Part shown: one piece after another, positions 51,473 to 60,653 of the stretch
Layout: each line of letters starts with the position of its first letter
How positions within the stretch are numbered: the stretch's first letter is position 1
Position numbers and translations under genes: made by a program
NCBI RefSeq assembly: GCF_015690345.1
Contig: NZ_JADPUN010000260.1
Coordinates: 62,001 to 126,000 of the forward strand
Length of the DNA stretch: 64,000 bases
Direction of reading: 5' to 3'
Origin: Plantactinospora alkalitolerans
GTDB lineage: Bacteria > Actinomycetota > Actinomycetes > Mycobacteriales > Micromonosporaceae
The notes under the pieces: generated by a model
Databases searched by the model: none
Told to the model about the DNA's origin: nothing
Seen by the model: only the letters and a program-made list of their open reading frames with translations

Positions 51473-52915
51473 CTACGGCATCACCCTGCACAGGGCGTCC
51501 AGCGCGCCCGCCCACGCGCTGTCCGGAAGAGCCGCGTAGTTGACCACCAAGGCGTCCTGCTCGGGCAACTGCCAGCCGGAGTCAGGCACCTCGTAGCGGA
51601 ACTGCGCCATCCCGATGACCGACAGGCGCTGTCGGGCCGCCGCCTGGACGACCGAGCGTTCGGTTCCGCGTGGCAGTTCGAGGACCGCCTGGAGCCCGGC
51701 GGCCAGGCCGGTCACGCGGATGCCGGGTGCCCGCTGTGCCAGGGCCGCGACCAACTGGTCGCGGCGGCGCCGGTAGCGCAGCCGCATCGAGCGCACGTGC
51801 CGGTCGTACGCGCCCGAGGCGATGAACTCCGCGAGCGTCAGTTGCTCGAGCGCGCTCGACCAGTCGACGTGCCCCTTGGCCGCCAGAACCTCCGGAACCA
51901 TCTCGGCTGGCAGCACCATCCAGGCGAGCCGCAGCCCCGGCGCCAGTGACTTGCTCGCGGTGCCGAGATACACCACCCGCTCCGGGTCGAGCCCCTGTAG
52001 CGCGCCCACCGGCTGACGGTCGTACCTGAACTCCCCGTCGTAGTCGTCTTCGAGGATCACCCCGCCGGTGGCACGTGCCCAGTCGACAGCCGCCGCACGC
52101 CGGTCCGGGTGCAGCGCGACCCCGGTCGGGTACTGATGCGCCGGGGTGAGCAGCAGCGCGCAGGCTCCGCGCAGTCGCGCCAGATCCTCGGTGCGCGCGC
52201 CGTACTCGTCGACGAAGAGGGGAGGGGTGCTGAGTCCGGCATCGGCCAGCAGATCGCGATAGACGTCGAAGCCGTACGACTCGACGGCCACCGTCCGTAC
52301 CCGCCGGGCGCGCAGTACCCGCGCCATCAGCATCAGCCCGTGGTGGAAACCGGAGCAGATGACCACCCGCTCCGGAGTGGCGTACACCCCGCGGGCCCGC
52401 GCCAGGTAGTCCGCGAGGGCGGTGCGCAGTTCTACCCGGCCGAGGGCCTCGCCGTAGCCGAAGGCGTCGTGCGGCGCCACGGTCAGCGCCCGGCGGGCCG
52501 CGGCGAGCCACTGCGCGCGGGGAAACCCGGCGAGATCGGGCGCGCCCGGCAGCAGGCCGTACGTGGGACGGCGCCGGGTCGGTTTCGTGCCGGGAGCGGT
52601 CGGCCCGGCCGCGCGCGGGTCGGCCCGTCTCGCCACCCGGGTCCCGGAGCCCTGCTGGGCGGTGAGCCAGCCCTCGGCGATCAGTTCGGCGTAGGCGTTG
52701 GCCACCGTGTTGCGGGCAATGCCAAGATCAGTAGCGAGTGACCGGGACGACGGTAGCCGGGTGCCGGGCGCCAGACGCCCCGTCCGCACGGCCTCTCGCA
52801 GGGCGTCCATGAGCCCGGAGCGCAGACCGGGGCCCTCCGCAGCCAGTTCCAGGTGCAGGTCGGCACCGGACACGGCAGGCGGGCCAGCCGCCGAATTGGC
52901 CCATTGATCCGTCAT
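51473..52915 (-). CDS. MocR/PdxR-type GntR regulator with aminotransferase domain
   Basis: Cytoplasmic PLP-binding transcription factor of 480 residues. The GntR winged helix is at about 25-95 (LMDALREAVRTGRLAPGTRL; NTVANAYAELIAEGWL). A fold-type I aminotransferase domain follows, with DYDGEFRYDRQPVGALQG and the PLP Lys in YLGTASKSLAPGLRLAW. MocR proteins sense PLP or an amine and often regulate a divergent gene; here that is the AhpD-like gene, 47 bp away. ATG 52915 is used; the frame is open further up, across the divergent gene, without homology. Confidence 0.88.
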   Translation of the reverse strand: MTDQWANSAAGPPAVSGADLHLELAAEGPGLRSGLMDALREAVRTGRLAPGTRLPSSRSLATDLGIARNTVANAYAELIAEGWLTAQQGSGTRVARRADPRAAGPTAPGTKPTRRRPTYGLLPGAPDLAGFPRAQWLAAARRALTVAPHDAFGYGEALGRVELRTALADYLARARGVYATPERVVICSGFHHGLMLMARVLRARRVRTVAVESYGFDVYRDLLADAGLSTPPLFVDEYGARTEDLARLRGACALLLTPAHQYPTGVALHPDRRAAAVDWARATGGVILEDDYDGEFRYDRQPVGALQGLDPERVVYLGTASKSLAPGLRLAWMVLPAEMVPEVLAAKGHVDWSSALEQLTLAEFIASGAYDRHVRSMRLRYRRRRDQLVAALAQRAPGIRVTGLAAGLQAVLELPRGTERSVVQAAARQRLSVIGMAQFRYEVPDSGWQLPEQDALVVNYAALPDSAWAGALDALCRVMP

Positions 52916-52932
52916 AGAAGTGGACCGTACCT

Positions 52933-52943
52933 CAGTGCCACTG
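52933..52943. promoter_or_regulatory. Candidate MocR operator
   Basis: CAGTG-C-CACTG is a perfect palindrome in the 47-bp divergent spacer, with a further AGTGG (52919-52923) in direct orientation. Confidence 0.4.
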
Positions 52944-52962
52944 GCTCGGTAGCGTTGCTGAC

Positions 52963-53463
52963 ATGACGATGGACCATGCACACGACAGCAGGGAGCGCGT
53001 CGCGGCACACGCACCGCGTCTGAACTGGGCGAAGCTCGCTCCCGAGGCCTACAAGGCCATGATCCGCCTTGACGCGGCCGCGAGGCACGGCGTCGAGCCG
53101 ACCCTGTTCAACCTGATCAAGATCCGCGCGTCCCAGATCAACCGGTGCGCCTTCTGCCTGGACATGCACAGCAAGGACGCGCTGGCAGCGGGCGAATCGG
53201 CGGAGCGGATCATCCAGCTCGACGCGTGGGCGGAGTCGAAGCACTTCTACACGCCGAAGGAGATCGCGGCGATCGAGCTGACCGAGGCGATCACCGTGCT
53301 CACGGACGGATTCGTTCCGGACGAGGTGTACGCGAGGGCCGCCGACCAGTTCGACGAGACCGAACTGGTCGGCCTCATCGTCGCGATCACGACGATCAAC
53401 GCCTGGAACCGCTTCGGGGTGTCCACCCGGATGGTCCCCGGCCACTACACGCCGGCCTCCTGA
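52963..53463 (+). CDS. Carboxymuconolactone decarboxylase/AhpD-like protein
   Basis: Small all-helical protein of 166 residues of the CMD superfamily. The redox-active motif is in INRCAFCLDMHSKDAL (CxxC with the downstream His), typical of AhpD-like alkylhydroperoxidase reductases. ATG 52963 or the ATG six nt later would serve. It is divergent from the MocR regulator, a frequent pairing in actinobacteria, and may be induced through it. The exact peroxide or thiol substrate is unknown. Confidence 0.88.
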   Translation: MTMDHAHDSRERVAAHAPRLNWAKLAPEAYKAMIRLDAAARHGVEPTLFNLIKIRASQINRCAFCLDMHSKDALAAGESAERIIQLDAWAESKHFYTPKEIAAIELTEAITVLTDGFVPDEVYARAADQFDETELVGLIVAITTINAWNRFGVSTRMVPGHYTPAS

Positions 53464-53535
53464 CCCACCGGCCGGTCGGGCCGCCGCCCCTCCGCCCTGC
53501 CAGCACCCCTGCTCATTCCCGGGACACGTGACACG

Positions 53536-54273
53536 ATGACAGCAGCCTCCACCTTCCGCGCCCTGCACCGGAACCGCGCCGCCGGCGACCCGCTCGTCCT
53601 GCCGGGACCGTGGGACGCGGCCAGCGCCCGGGTCTTCGCCGACGCCGGTTTCCCCGCGCTCGCCACCCCGAGCGCCGGGATCGCCGCATCGCTCGGCTAC
53701 GAGGACGGCTCGATCCCGCCGGACGAGATGTTCGCCGCGGTGGCGAGGATCGTGCGGGCCGTCTCCGTGCCGGTGTCCGCGGACATCGAGGGCGGTTACG
53801 GCCTCGCCCCACGAGAGTTGGTCGAACGGCTTCTGGAGACGGGCGCCGTCGGCTGCAACCTGGAGGACTCCGAGGAGCACACCACGCTCAAGGACCCCCG
53901 GCGGCACGCCGAGTGGTTGGCCGAGGTACGGGCGGAGGCCGGCGAGGCCCTGTTCATCAACGCCCGGGTGGACACCTTCCTCTTCGGTACGGGTGACCCG
54001 GCCGACGCCCTGGCCCGCGCCCGGCTGTACGTGGCCGCCGGCGCCGACTGCGTGTACCCGCTGCTGGCGCCGCCCGAGGTGTTCCCGGTGCTGCGGAAGG
54101 GCATCGACGGCCCGCTGAACATGGCGGCCGAACCGGACGAGGAGTCCGTGGCCGAACTGGCCCGGCTGGGCGCGACGCGGATCACCTTCGGTCCCGGGAT
54201 GCAGCGGCGGGCGATGGCCGCGACCGGCGAACTCGCGGCGCGGCTCCGGCGGGGAGACCGCGCCGGTCGGTGA
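53536..54273 (+). CDS. Isocitrate lyase/PEP mutase-family protein
   Basis: TIM-barrel enzyme of 245 residues of the ICL/PEP-mutase superfamily that makes or breaks C-C or P-C bonds of oxo acids. Features: LVLPGPWDAASARVFADAGF, Mg-binding VPVSADIEGGYG and GCNLEDSEE. The ICL-specific KKCGH motif is absent, and the PEP-mutase loop EDKxxxKxNS is also not seen, so it belongs to the common uncharacterised 2-methylisocitrate-lyase-like group. ATG 53536 lies 72 bp after the AhpD-like gene and may be co-transcribed with it. Confidence 0.85.
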   Translation: MTAASTFRALHRNRAAGDPLVLPGPWDAASARVFADAGFPALATPSAGIAASLGYEDGSIPPDEMFAAVARIVRAVSVPVSADIEGGYGLAPRELVERLLETGAVGCNLEDSEEHTTLKDPRRHAEWLAEVRAEAGEALFINARVDTFLFGTGDPADALARARLYVAAGADCVYPLLAPPEVFPVLRKGIDGPLNMAAEPDEESVAELARLGATRITFGPGMQRRAMAATGELAARLRRGDRAGR

Positions 54274-54677
54274 GCGGCCGGCTGGGTCCGATCCGGTCGG
54301 GGGTGCGGACCGAGCCCCAGCACCCTCGGATGAACGTCAATCCGGTGCACAGTGCTCGATCCAGAACGTCGGCGGCCCGTTCCCAGGTGTCGCGCCAGGA
54401 CATGGCGGCTGACCAGCGCGCGGGCCGGCGGATATATCGACGGTGGATATGTCTGTCCTATCCGGATGATTCGCCTCCGTTACACAACCGTTACCTGGAT
54501 TAATGTCACTGGCATATTCCGGCCTGCCCACAGACGGCCATAACTTTGTCCAACGACGAACAGAATTCGGCGGTCGGCGCCTCGACGGGCTCCGACCGCT
54601 TTTCCCGCACCCCGAGACGGTGATCGGTGTACCGGCCCGGGACCCACGATGTCCTTACCGGACGAAGGAGATCCTTC
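54274..54677. other. Upstream region of the giant ThuA/PQQ protein gene
   Basis: This 404-bp spacer has no credible gene. AT-richer DNA at 54430-54520 contains GGATAT twice (54430, 54445), the direct repeat CCGTTAC at 54477-54483 and 54488-54494, and probably the promoter. A palindrome covers the ribosome site. Confidence 0.5.
54477..54494. promoter_or_regulatory. 11-bp-period direct repeat CCGTTAC
   Basis: CCGTTAC-ACAA-CCGTTAC: two heptamers with 4-bp spacing, the classical SARP/OmpR tandem-site geometry, 184 bp before the start. Confidence 0.35.
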
Positions 54678-54678
54678 G
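54663..54678 (+). promoter_or_regulatory. Palindrome sequestering the ribosome-binding site
   Basis: CGAAGGAGATCCTTCG is a perfect palindrome that contains the AAGGAG ribosome site and reaches the first base of the GTG start. Confidence 0.4.
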
Positions 54679-57600
54679 TGTCCCATCGCCGAACCTCCGG
54701 CACCCGTCCTTCCCACCGCCCCCGCAACAGACTCACCCGCAACCTCCTCAGCATGGGCGCGGCCGTAGCCCTCGGCATGACCGCACTGGTCGCCACCCCG
54801 CCGGCCGCCTCGGCCGCGCCCGCGGCCCTGCCCGTCCGGGCACCGGTGCAGGCGCCGGCGCAGGCACAGGCGGATCCGTTCGCCGTCCTGGTCTTCTCCA
54901 AGACCGCCGGCTTCCGGCACGACGCCATCCCCGCCGGCATCGCTGCCATCAGGCAACTCGGTGCGGAGCACGGGTTCACCGTTGACGCGACCGAGGACGC
55001 CACGGCGTTCACCGACGCCAACCTCGGCAGGTACCAGGCCGTCATCTGGCTCTCCACCACCGGCGACGTACTCGACCCGGACCAGCAGGCCGCGTTCGAG
55101 CGGTACGTCCAGGCCGGCGGCGGATACGTCGGGGTGCACGCCGCCTCGGACACCGAATACAACTGGCCCTGGTACGGCGAACTCGTCGGTGCCTACTTCG
55201 CCTCGCACCCGGCCAACCAGCAGGCCACGGTCAAGGTCGAGGACCCCGCGCACGAGTCCACGAAGGCGTTGCCGGCCGAGTGGTCCCGGTACGACGAGTG
55301 GTACAACTTCCGCGACAACCCGCGCGCCGACGTGCACGTGCTGGCCACGCTGGACGAGACCAGCTACGCCCCCGGCACGGGCGCGATGGGACACGACCAC
55401 CCGTTCGCCTGGTGCCAGGACTACGACGGCGGCCGGGCCTGGTACACGGCCGGTGGACACACCCAGCAGTCGTACGCCGAGCCGGAGTTCCTGGCCCATC
55501 TGCTCGGCGGCATCCAGACCGCGGCCGGTGCCGTGGAGGCCGACTGCTCCGCCTCGCTGACCAGCAGCTTCGAGAAGATCACCCTGGACAGCAACACCAA
55601 CAACCCGATGGAGTTGGACATCGCCGCAGACGGGCGGGTCTTCTACATCGAGCGGGACGGCCGGGTGCAGATCATCAAGCCGGACACCGGCACCACGGTC
55701 ACCGCCGCGGACCTCGACGTCTTCACCGGCAACGAGGACGGGTTGCTCGGAATCCGGCTCGACCCGGACTTCGCCACCAACAGGTGGGTGTACCTCTACT
55801 ACGCCCCCAGCGGCGGCGGCCCGCGCAACTACCTCTCCCGGTTCACCGTCACCGGCGACACCCTCGACCTGGCCAGCGAGAAGGTGGTGCTGCAGGTCGA
55901 CACCCAGCGCAACACCTGCTGCCACGCGGGCGGCAGCATCGCGTTCGACGGCGCCGGCAACCTCTACCTGGCCACCGGCGACAACACCAACCCGTTCGAG
56001 TCGAGTTCGTTCACCCCGATCGACGAGCGCACCGGCCGGCAGGACTACGACGCCCAGCGCAGCGCCGGCAACACCAACGACCTGCGCGGCAAGGTCCTCC
56101 GGATCCATCCGGAGGACGACGGCTCCTACACGGTCCCGGCGGGCAACCTCTTCGCCCCGGGCACCGCGAAGACCCGCCCGGAGATCTACGGGATGGGCTT
56201 CCGGAACCCGTTCCGGATCGGCGTCGACCCGAAGTCGGGCACCCTCTACGTGGCCGACTACGGTCCGGACGCCGGAGCGGCGAACCCGGACCGTGGCCCG
56301 GAGGGAACCGTCGAGTGGAACATCCTCGGACAGGCCGGCAACTACGGCTGGCCGTACTGCCACGGGGCGAACTACGCGTACAACGACTACCAGTTCCCGT
56401 CCGGGCCGAGCGGAGCGAAGTTCGACTGTGCCGCACCGGTGAACAACTCGCCGAACAACACCGGGCTGACCGACCTGCCGCCGGCGATCCCGGCGACCGT
56501 CGACTACGACTTCAGCGGCAACCCGCTGTTCCCCGAGATCGGCGGCGGCGGCGCCCCGATGGGCGGGCCGGTCTACCGGTACGACCCGGCGAACACGTCG
56601 GACCGGAAGTGGCCGGCGTACTACGACGGCAAGGCGATGTTCGGCGAGTGGAACCAGAACAAGATGTACGCCTTCCAGGTCACCGACGACGGCAAGTCCC
56701 TGGTGGACATCAACCAGATGCTCACCGGGATGACCTTCCTCCGGCCGATGGACTTCGAGTTCGGCCCGGACGGCGCGCTGTACCTGATCGAGTGGGGCAG
56801 CGGCTTCGGCGGCAACAACGACAACTCCGGGATCTACCGGATCGACTACATCGCCGGTGACCGGGCCCCGATCGCCGTCGCCACCGCCGATCCGACCTCC
56901 GGCCCGTCCCCGCTGACCGTTGCCTTCTCCAGCGCGGGCTCCCGGGATCCGGACGGTGGTCCGATCACCTACGCCTGGACCTTCGGTGACGGCGGCACCT
57001 CGACCGCGCCGAACCCGACGCACACCTACAGCGGACCGGGCAACTACACCGCCCAGCTCACCGTCACGGGCGACACCGGCCGGACCGCGGTGGCGAACGT
57101 ACCGGTGACGGTCGGCAACACCGCCCCGACGGTCTCCATCGAGTTCCCGCCGGAGGGCGGCTTCTTCGACTGGGGCGACCAGGTCAAGTACACGGTCAAG
57201 GTGACCGACCCGGAGGACGGGACGATCGACTGTGACCGGGTGAAGCTGCAGTACTTCCTCGGCCACGACGAGCACGCCCACCCGATGGGCGAGCAGGCCG
57301 GCTGCGAGGGCGTGGTGCAGACCTCGCTGGCCGCCAGCCACGGCGCCGACGCCAACGTCTTCGCGGTCCTCGAGGCCACCTACACCGACGGCGGCGGGGT
57401 CGGCGGCTCCAAGGCCCTGACCGGCCGGGCGATCGAGCAGTTGCAACCGAAGCGGAAGCAGGCGGAGTACTACGCCGCCACCGGTCGGGCGCCGGACGGT
57501 GTCGGCACCGGTGACCCGGGCGTACAGGCCCAGGCCACCACCGACGTCGAGGGCGGCTTCCAGAACATCGCCTTCATCGAGGACGGCGACTACTGGACCT

Positions 57601-60548
57601 TCGACCCGACCAACCTGACCGGGATCACCGGGTTCCGGTTCCGGGCCTCCTCGGCCGGCGGCGGCGCCCGGATCGAGGTGCGGGCCGGTGCGGTCGACGG
57701 GCCGGTGCTGGCCACCGCCACCGTGCCGGACACCGGCGGTTGGCAGACCTTCACCAACGCCACGGCCGAACTGGGCACCCCGAGCACGGCGAGCGGACCA
57801 CTGTTCCTCGTGGCCCGCAACCCGGTCGGAGCCACCGGCACCGGCGCGATCCTCAACGTCAACTGGGTCGACTTCCTCGGCCGGGGCATCACCGAGAACG
57901 CCCCGCCGACGGTGACCGTCACCGCCACCCCGGTCACCGGCACCGCGCCGGTCGCGGTGAGCTTCGACGGCACCGCCACCGACGCCGAGGGCGACACCCC
58001 GCTGACGTACGCCTGGGACTTCGGTGACGGTGGTACGTCGAGCAGCCTCGACGCCAACCACACGTACACCGCCCCGGGGAACTTCACCTCGACCCTGACC
58101 GTGACCGACGCGCGCGGCGCGCAGTCGTCCGCGTACGTCAGGGTGAAGGTGGAGGCACCGAACACGTCCTGCTTCGGGGCCCGATCGGACGAGTTCACCG
58201 GCACCGCGCTGGACAAGGCGCGGTGGTCGACGGTGGTCCGGGAGGACCAGTCGTACGCGATCCGGGACGGCGCCCTGGTGCTGCCGACCTCGGCCGGCGA
58301 CCTGTACGGCACCCGCAACGACGCCACCAACCTCGTGCTGCAAACCGCCCCGGGCGGAGCCTGGCAGGCCACCACCAAACTGAGCCTCGCGGCGGCGGCG
58401 GACTACCAGCAGGCCGGTCTGATCGTCTACGGCGACGACGACAACTACGCCAAGCTGGACCTGCTCTACAGCGGCAGCCGGCGGGTGGAGTTCATCCGGG
58501 AGACCGCCGCCACGCCCCGCAACGGCGCGGCCGACGCGACGGCCGCACCCGCGGGCGACTCGATCTACCTGCGGCTGACCAGCGACGGGACGAACCTGAC
58601 GGCGGCGTACTCGGCCGACGGGCAGAACTTCACCCCGGTCGGGCAGTCGGCGGCGTTGGCCGGCATCGAGGCGCCGAAGGTGGGGGTGTTCGCGCTGAAC
58701 GGCGGCACCACCGCCCCGGTGGTGGATGCCACCTTCGACTGGTTCCAGGTCACCCCCGACGAGCCGGCCGGACCGGTGTCCCCGTCCGACGAGTTCAACG
58801 GGAACACGCTGGAGAAGTGCCGGTGGGACGGGATCGTCCGGGAGGACCCGGCCGCGTACCGGGTCGCCGACGGCGCGCTGCACATCGACGTGCCGAACGG
58901 CGACATCTACACCGGCAACAACACCGGGCCGACCAACTTCATCCTCCAGTCCGCGCCGGACGGCGACTGGACCATCCAGACGAAGGTGGACGGCAGCCGG
59001 CTGGACGAGCAGTACCAGCAGGCCGGGCTGATCGTGTACGGCGATGACGACAACTACCTCAAGTTGGACTTCATCGCCGACAACACGGTCGGTTCGCCGG
59101 TGAGCCGGCGGATCGAGTTCCGCAGCGAGATCGCGGCGGTGGTGCAGGACCCGCAGCCCCAGGTGACCGGCCTCACCGAGTCGGTGTGGCACCTGCGGCT
59201 GGCGAAGGTCGGCGACACCTACACGGCGGCGTACTCGGCCGACGGAACGACCTGGACGACGTTCGATCCGCTGACCAGTACCGCCCTCGGTGCCACACCG
59301 CGGGTCGGTCTGTTCAGCCTCGGCGGCGCGCAGACCGCATCGAAGACCGCCTCGTTCGACTACTTCTGGCTGACCCAGCCGGGCGGTGAGCAGGACGAGA
59401 CGGCTCCGGTGACCACCGCCACCGTCTCCGGTACGCCGGTGGCGGGCTGGCACACCGGCCCGGCGACGGTGACCCTGGCCGCTACCGACAACGCCGGTGG
59501 CAGCGGGGTGGCCCGTACCGAGTACCAGCTCGACGGCGCGACCACCTGGACCGCGTACACCGAACCGGTGCTGGTCGCCGGGGACGGCACGCACGTGTTG
59601 CGGTTCCGGTCGGCCGACGAGGCCGGCAACGTCGAGGAGACGAAGTCGGTCGAGGTGAAGATCGACGCCACCGCCCCGGTCAGCACCGCGGCGTTCGCGC
59701 CGCCGACCGACGACGGCTGGCACAGCGGCACCGTCCCGGTGACGCTGACCTCGACCGACGCCGGATCCGGCGTAGCGAAGCTGGAGTGGTCGCTCGACGG
59801 CGGCGCCTGGACGCCGTACACCGAGCCGGTGAACGTGACCGGGGACGGGCAGCACGAGCTGCTCTACCGGGCCACCGACGCCGCGGGCAACGCCGAGACG
59901 CTCAAGTCGGCGATCCTGAAGATCGACGGCGTGAAGCCGACGGTGCTGGTCTCCGGGCTTGCCGACGGCCAGCTCTACGGTGACAGCCAGGACGTCCGGG
60001 TGAACTGGTCGGCGGTCGACCCGATCTCCGGGATCAAGGCGACGGTGGGCACGCTGGACGGTCGGCCGTACCAGCCGAACACCCTGCAGGCGATGTACGA
60101 GCTGTCGCTCGGCCTGCACGAGCTGACGGTGACCGCGACGGACAAGGCCGGCAACTCGACGACCTCGGCCGTACGGTTCTTCGTCAGCACCTCGTTCCGG
60201 GACATGCAGCAGTTGCTGGACCGGTTCAAGGCGACCGGTCGGCTGTCGGCGAAGGGGCACAAGCAGTTGTCGAACAAGCTCGCCACGATCCGCCAGGCCG
60301 AGGCGAACGGGAACGACAACAAGGCGATCAAGGAGCTGGGCCAGTTCAAGCAGCTCGCCGCGGACACCAAGTTGGTCACCGAGGCGGAGGTCCGGGACGT
60401 ACTGGTCCGGGACGCCGACGCGATGATCGTGCGGCTCGGCGGCACCGCCAGCGCCACCGGGGTCAGGGCCAACGACGGCAGGTCGGTGCAGGGCACCGGC
60501 CGGCTGGCCGAGGACCCGACCCGGGTGAAGCGGGGCGGAAGGCTGTAG
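54678..60548 (+). CDS. Giant secreted ThuA / PQQ sugar dehydrogenase-like / PKD / FIMAH protein
   Basis: Secreted multidomain protein of 1956 residues. In order: signal peptide (about 1-48); ThuA-like domain (about 68-284, LVFSKTAGFRHDAIPAG; GGGYVGVHAASDTEY); PQQ-dependent glucose/sorbosone dehydrogenase beta-propeller (about 298-728; NTCCHAGGSIAFDGAG); PKD (731-812); Ig-like (813-918); CBM6-like (931-1068); PKD (1075-1158); two similar concanavalin-like domains (1165-1358, 1368-1565); three OmpL47/Ig-like repeats (1575-1835); and a FIMAH helical bundle (about 1840-1920). It probably binds and oxidises plant sugars at the cell surface. GTG 54678 follows AAGGAG. A 14-bp stem terminator ends the gene. 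Confidence 0.88.
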   Translation: MSHRRTSGTRPSHRPRNRLTRNLLSMGAAVALGMTALVATPPAASAAPAALPVRAPVQAPAQAQADPFAVLVFSKTAGFRHDAIPAGIAAIRQLGAEHGFTVDATEDATAFTDANLGRYQAVIWLSTTGDVLDPDQQAAFERYVQAGGGYVGVHAASDTEYNWPWYGELVGAYFASHPANQQATVKVEDPAHESTKALPAEWSRYDEWYNFRDNPRADVHVLATLDETSYAPGTGAMGHDHPFAWCQDYDGGRAWYTAGGHTQQSYAEPEFLAHLLGGIQTAAGAVEADCSASLTSSFEKITLDSNTNNPMELDIAADGRVFYIERDGRVQIIKPDTGTTVTAADLDVFTGNEDGLLGIRLDPDFATNRWVYLYYAPSGGGPRNYLSRFTVTGDTLDLASEKVVLQVDTQRNTCCHAGGSIAFDGAGNLYLATGDNTNPFESSSFTPIDERTGRQDYDAQRSAGNTNDLRGKVLRIHPEDDGSYTVPAGNLFAPGTAKTRPEIYGMGFRNPFRIGVDPKSGTLYVADYGPDAGAANPDRGPEGTVEWNILGQAGNYGWPYCHGANYAYNDYQFPSGPSGAKFDCAAPVNNSPNNTGLTDLPPAIPATVDYDFSGNPLFPEIGGGGAPMGGPVYRYDPANTSDRKWPAYYDGKAMFGEWNQNKMYAFQVTDDGKSLVDINQMLTGMTFLRPMDFEFGPDGALYLIEWGSGFGGNNDNSGIYRIDYIAGDRAPIAVATADPTSGPSPLTVAFSSAGSRDPDGGPITYAWTFGDGGTSTAPNPTHTYSGPGNYTAQLTVTGDTGRTAVANVPVTVGNTAPTVSIEFPPEGGFFDWGDQVKYTVKVTDPEDGTIDCDRVKLQYFLGHDEHAHPMGEQAGCEGVVQTSLAASHGADANVFAVLEATYTDGGGVGGSKALTGRAIEQLQPKRKQAEYYAATGRAPDGVGTGDPGVQAQATTDVEGGFQNIAFIEDGDYWTFDPTNLTGITGFRFRASSAGGGARIEVRAGAVDGPVLATATVPDTGGWQTFTNATAELGTPSTASGPLFLVARNPVGATGTGAILNVNWVDFLGRGITENAPPTVTVTATPVTGTAPVAVSFDGTATDAEGDTPLTYAWDFGDGGTSSSLDANHTYTAPGNFTSTLTVTDARGAQSSAYVRVKVEAPNTSCFGARSDEFTGTALDKARWSTVVREDQSYAIRDGALVLPTSAGDLYGTRNDATNLVLQTAPGGAWQATTKLSLAAAADYQQAGLIVYGDDDNYAKLDLLYSGSRRVEFIRETAATPRNGAADATAAPAGDSIYLRLTSDGTNLTAAYSADGQNFTPVGQSAALAGIEAPKVGVFALNGGTTAPVVDATFDWFQVTPDEPAGPVSPSDEFNGNTLEKCRWDGIVREDPAAYRVADGALHIDVPNGDIYTGNNTGPTNFILQSAPDGDWTIQTKVDGSRLDEQYQQAGLIVYGDDDNYLKLDFIADNTVGSPVSRRIEFRSEIAAVVQDPQPQVTGLTESVWHLRLAKVGDTYTAAYSADGTTWTTFDPLTSTALGATPRVGLFSLGGAQTASKTASFDYFWLTQPGGEQDETAPVTTATVSGTPVAGWHTGPATVTLAATDNAGGSGVARTEYQLDGATTWTAYTEPVLVAGDGTHVLRFRSADEAGNVEETKSVEVKIDATAPVSTAAFAPPTDDGWHSGTVPVTLTSTDAGSGVAKLEWSLDGGAWTPYTEPVNVTGDGQHELLYRATDAAGNAETLKSAILKIDGVKPTVLVSGLADGQLYGDSQDVRVNWSAVDPISGIKATVGTLDGRPYQPNTLQAMYELSLGLHELTVTATDKAGNSTTSAVRFFVSTSFRDMQQLLDRFKATGRLSAKGHKQLSNKLATIRQAEANGNDNKAIKELGQFKQLAADTKLVTEAEVRDVLVRDADAMIVRLGGTASATGVRANDGRSVQGTGRLAEDPTRVKRGGRL

Positions 60549-60576
60549 CCGCAGTGGTGCAAACAGTCAGGTAGGC

Positions 60577-60610
60577 GCGGGGGCGGTCACCGGTCGGTGA
60601 CCGCCCCCGC
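60577..60610. terminator. 14-bp perfect hairpin terminator
   Basis: GCGGGGGCGGTCAC (60577-60590) pairs with 60597-60610 around a 6-nt loop, between the convergent giant gene and the lipoprotein pseudogene. Confidence 0.85.
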
Positions 60611-60653
60611 ACCGGCTCCGGCGGTGAAGATCTCTCGCGCGCGGCGGCCGGAG

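Noticed and set aside
54480-60260. Very long open frame on the minus strand opposite the giant protein gene
   Set aside because: It is the GC-bias shadow of the coding strand: Val/Arg/Gly-rich, no domains, no ribosome site.
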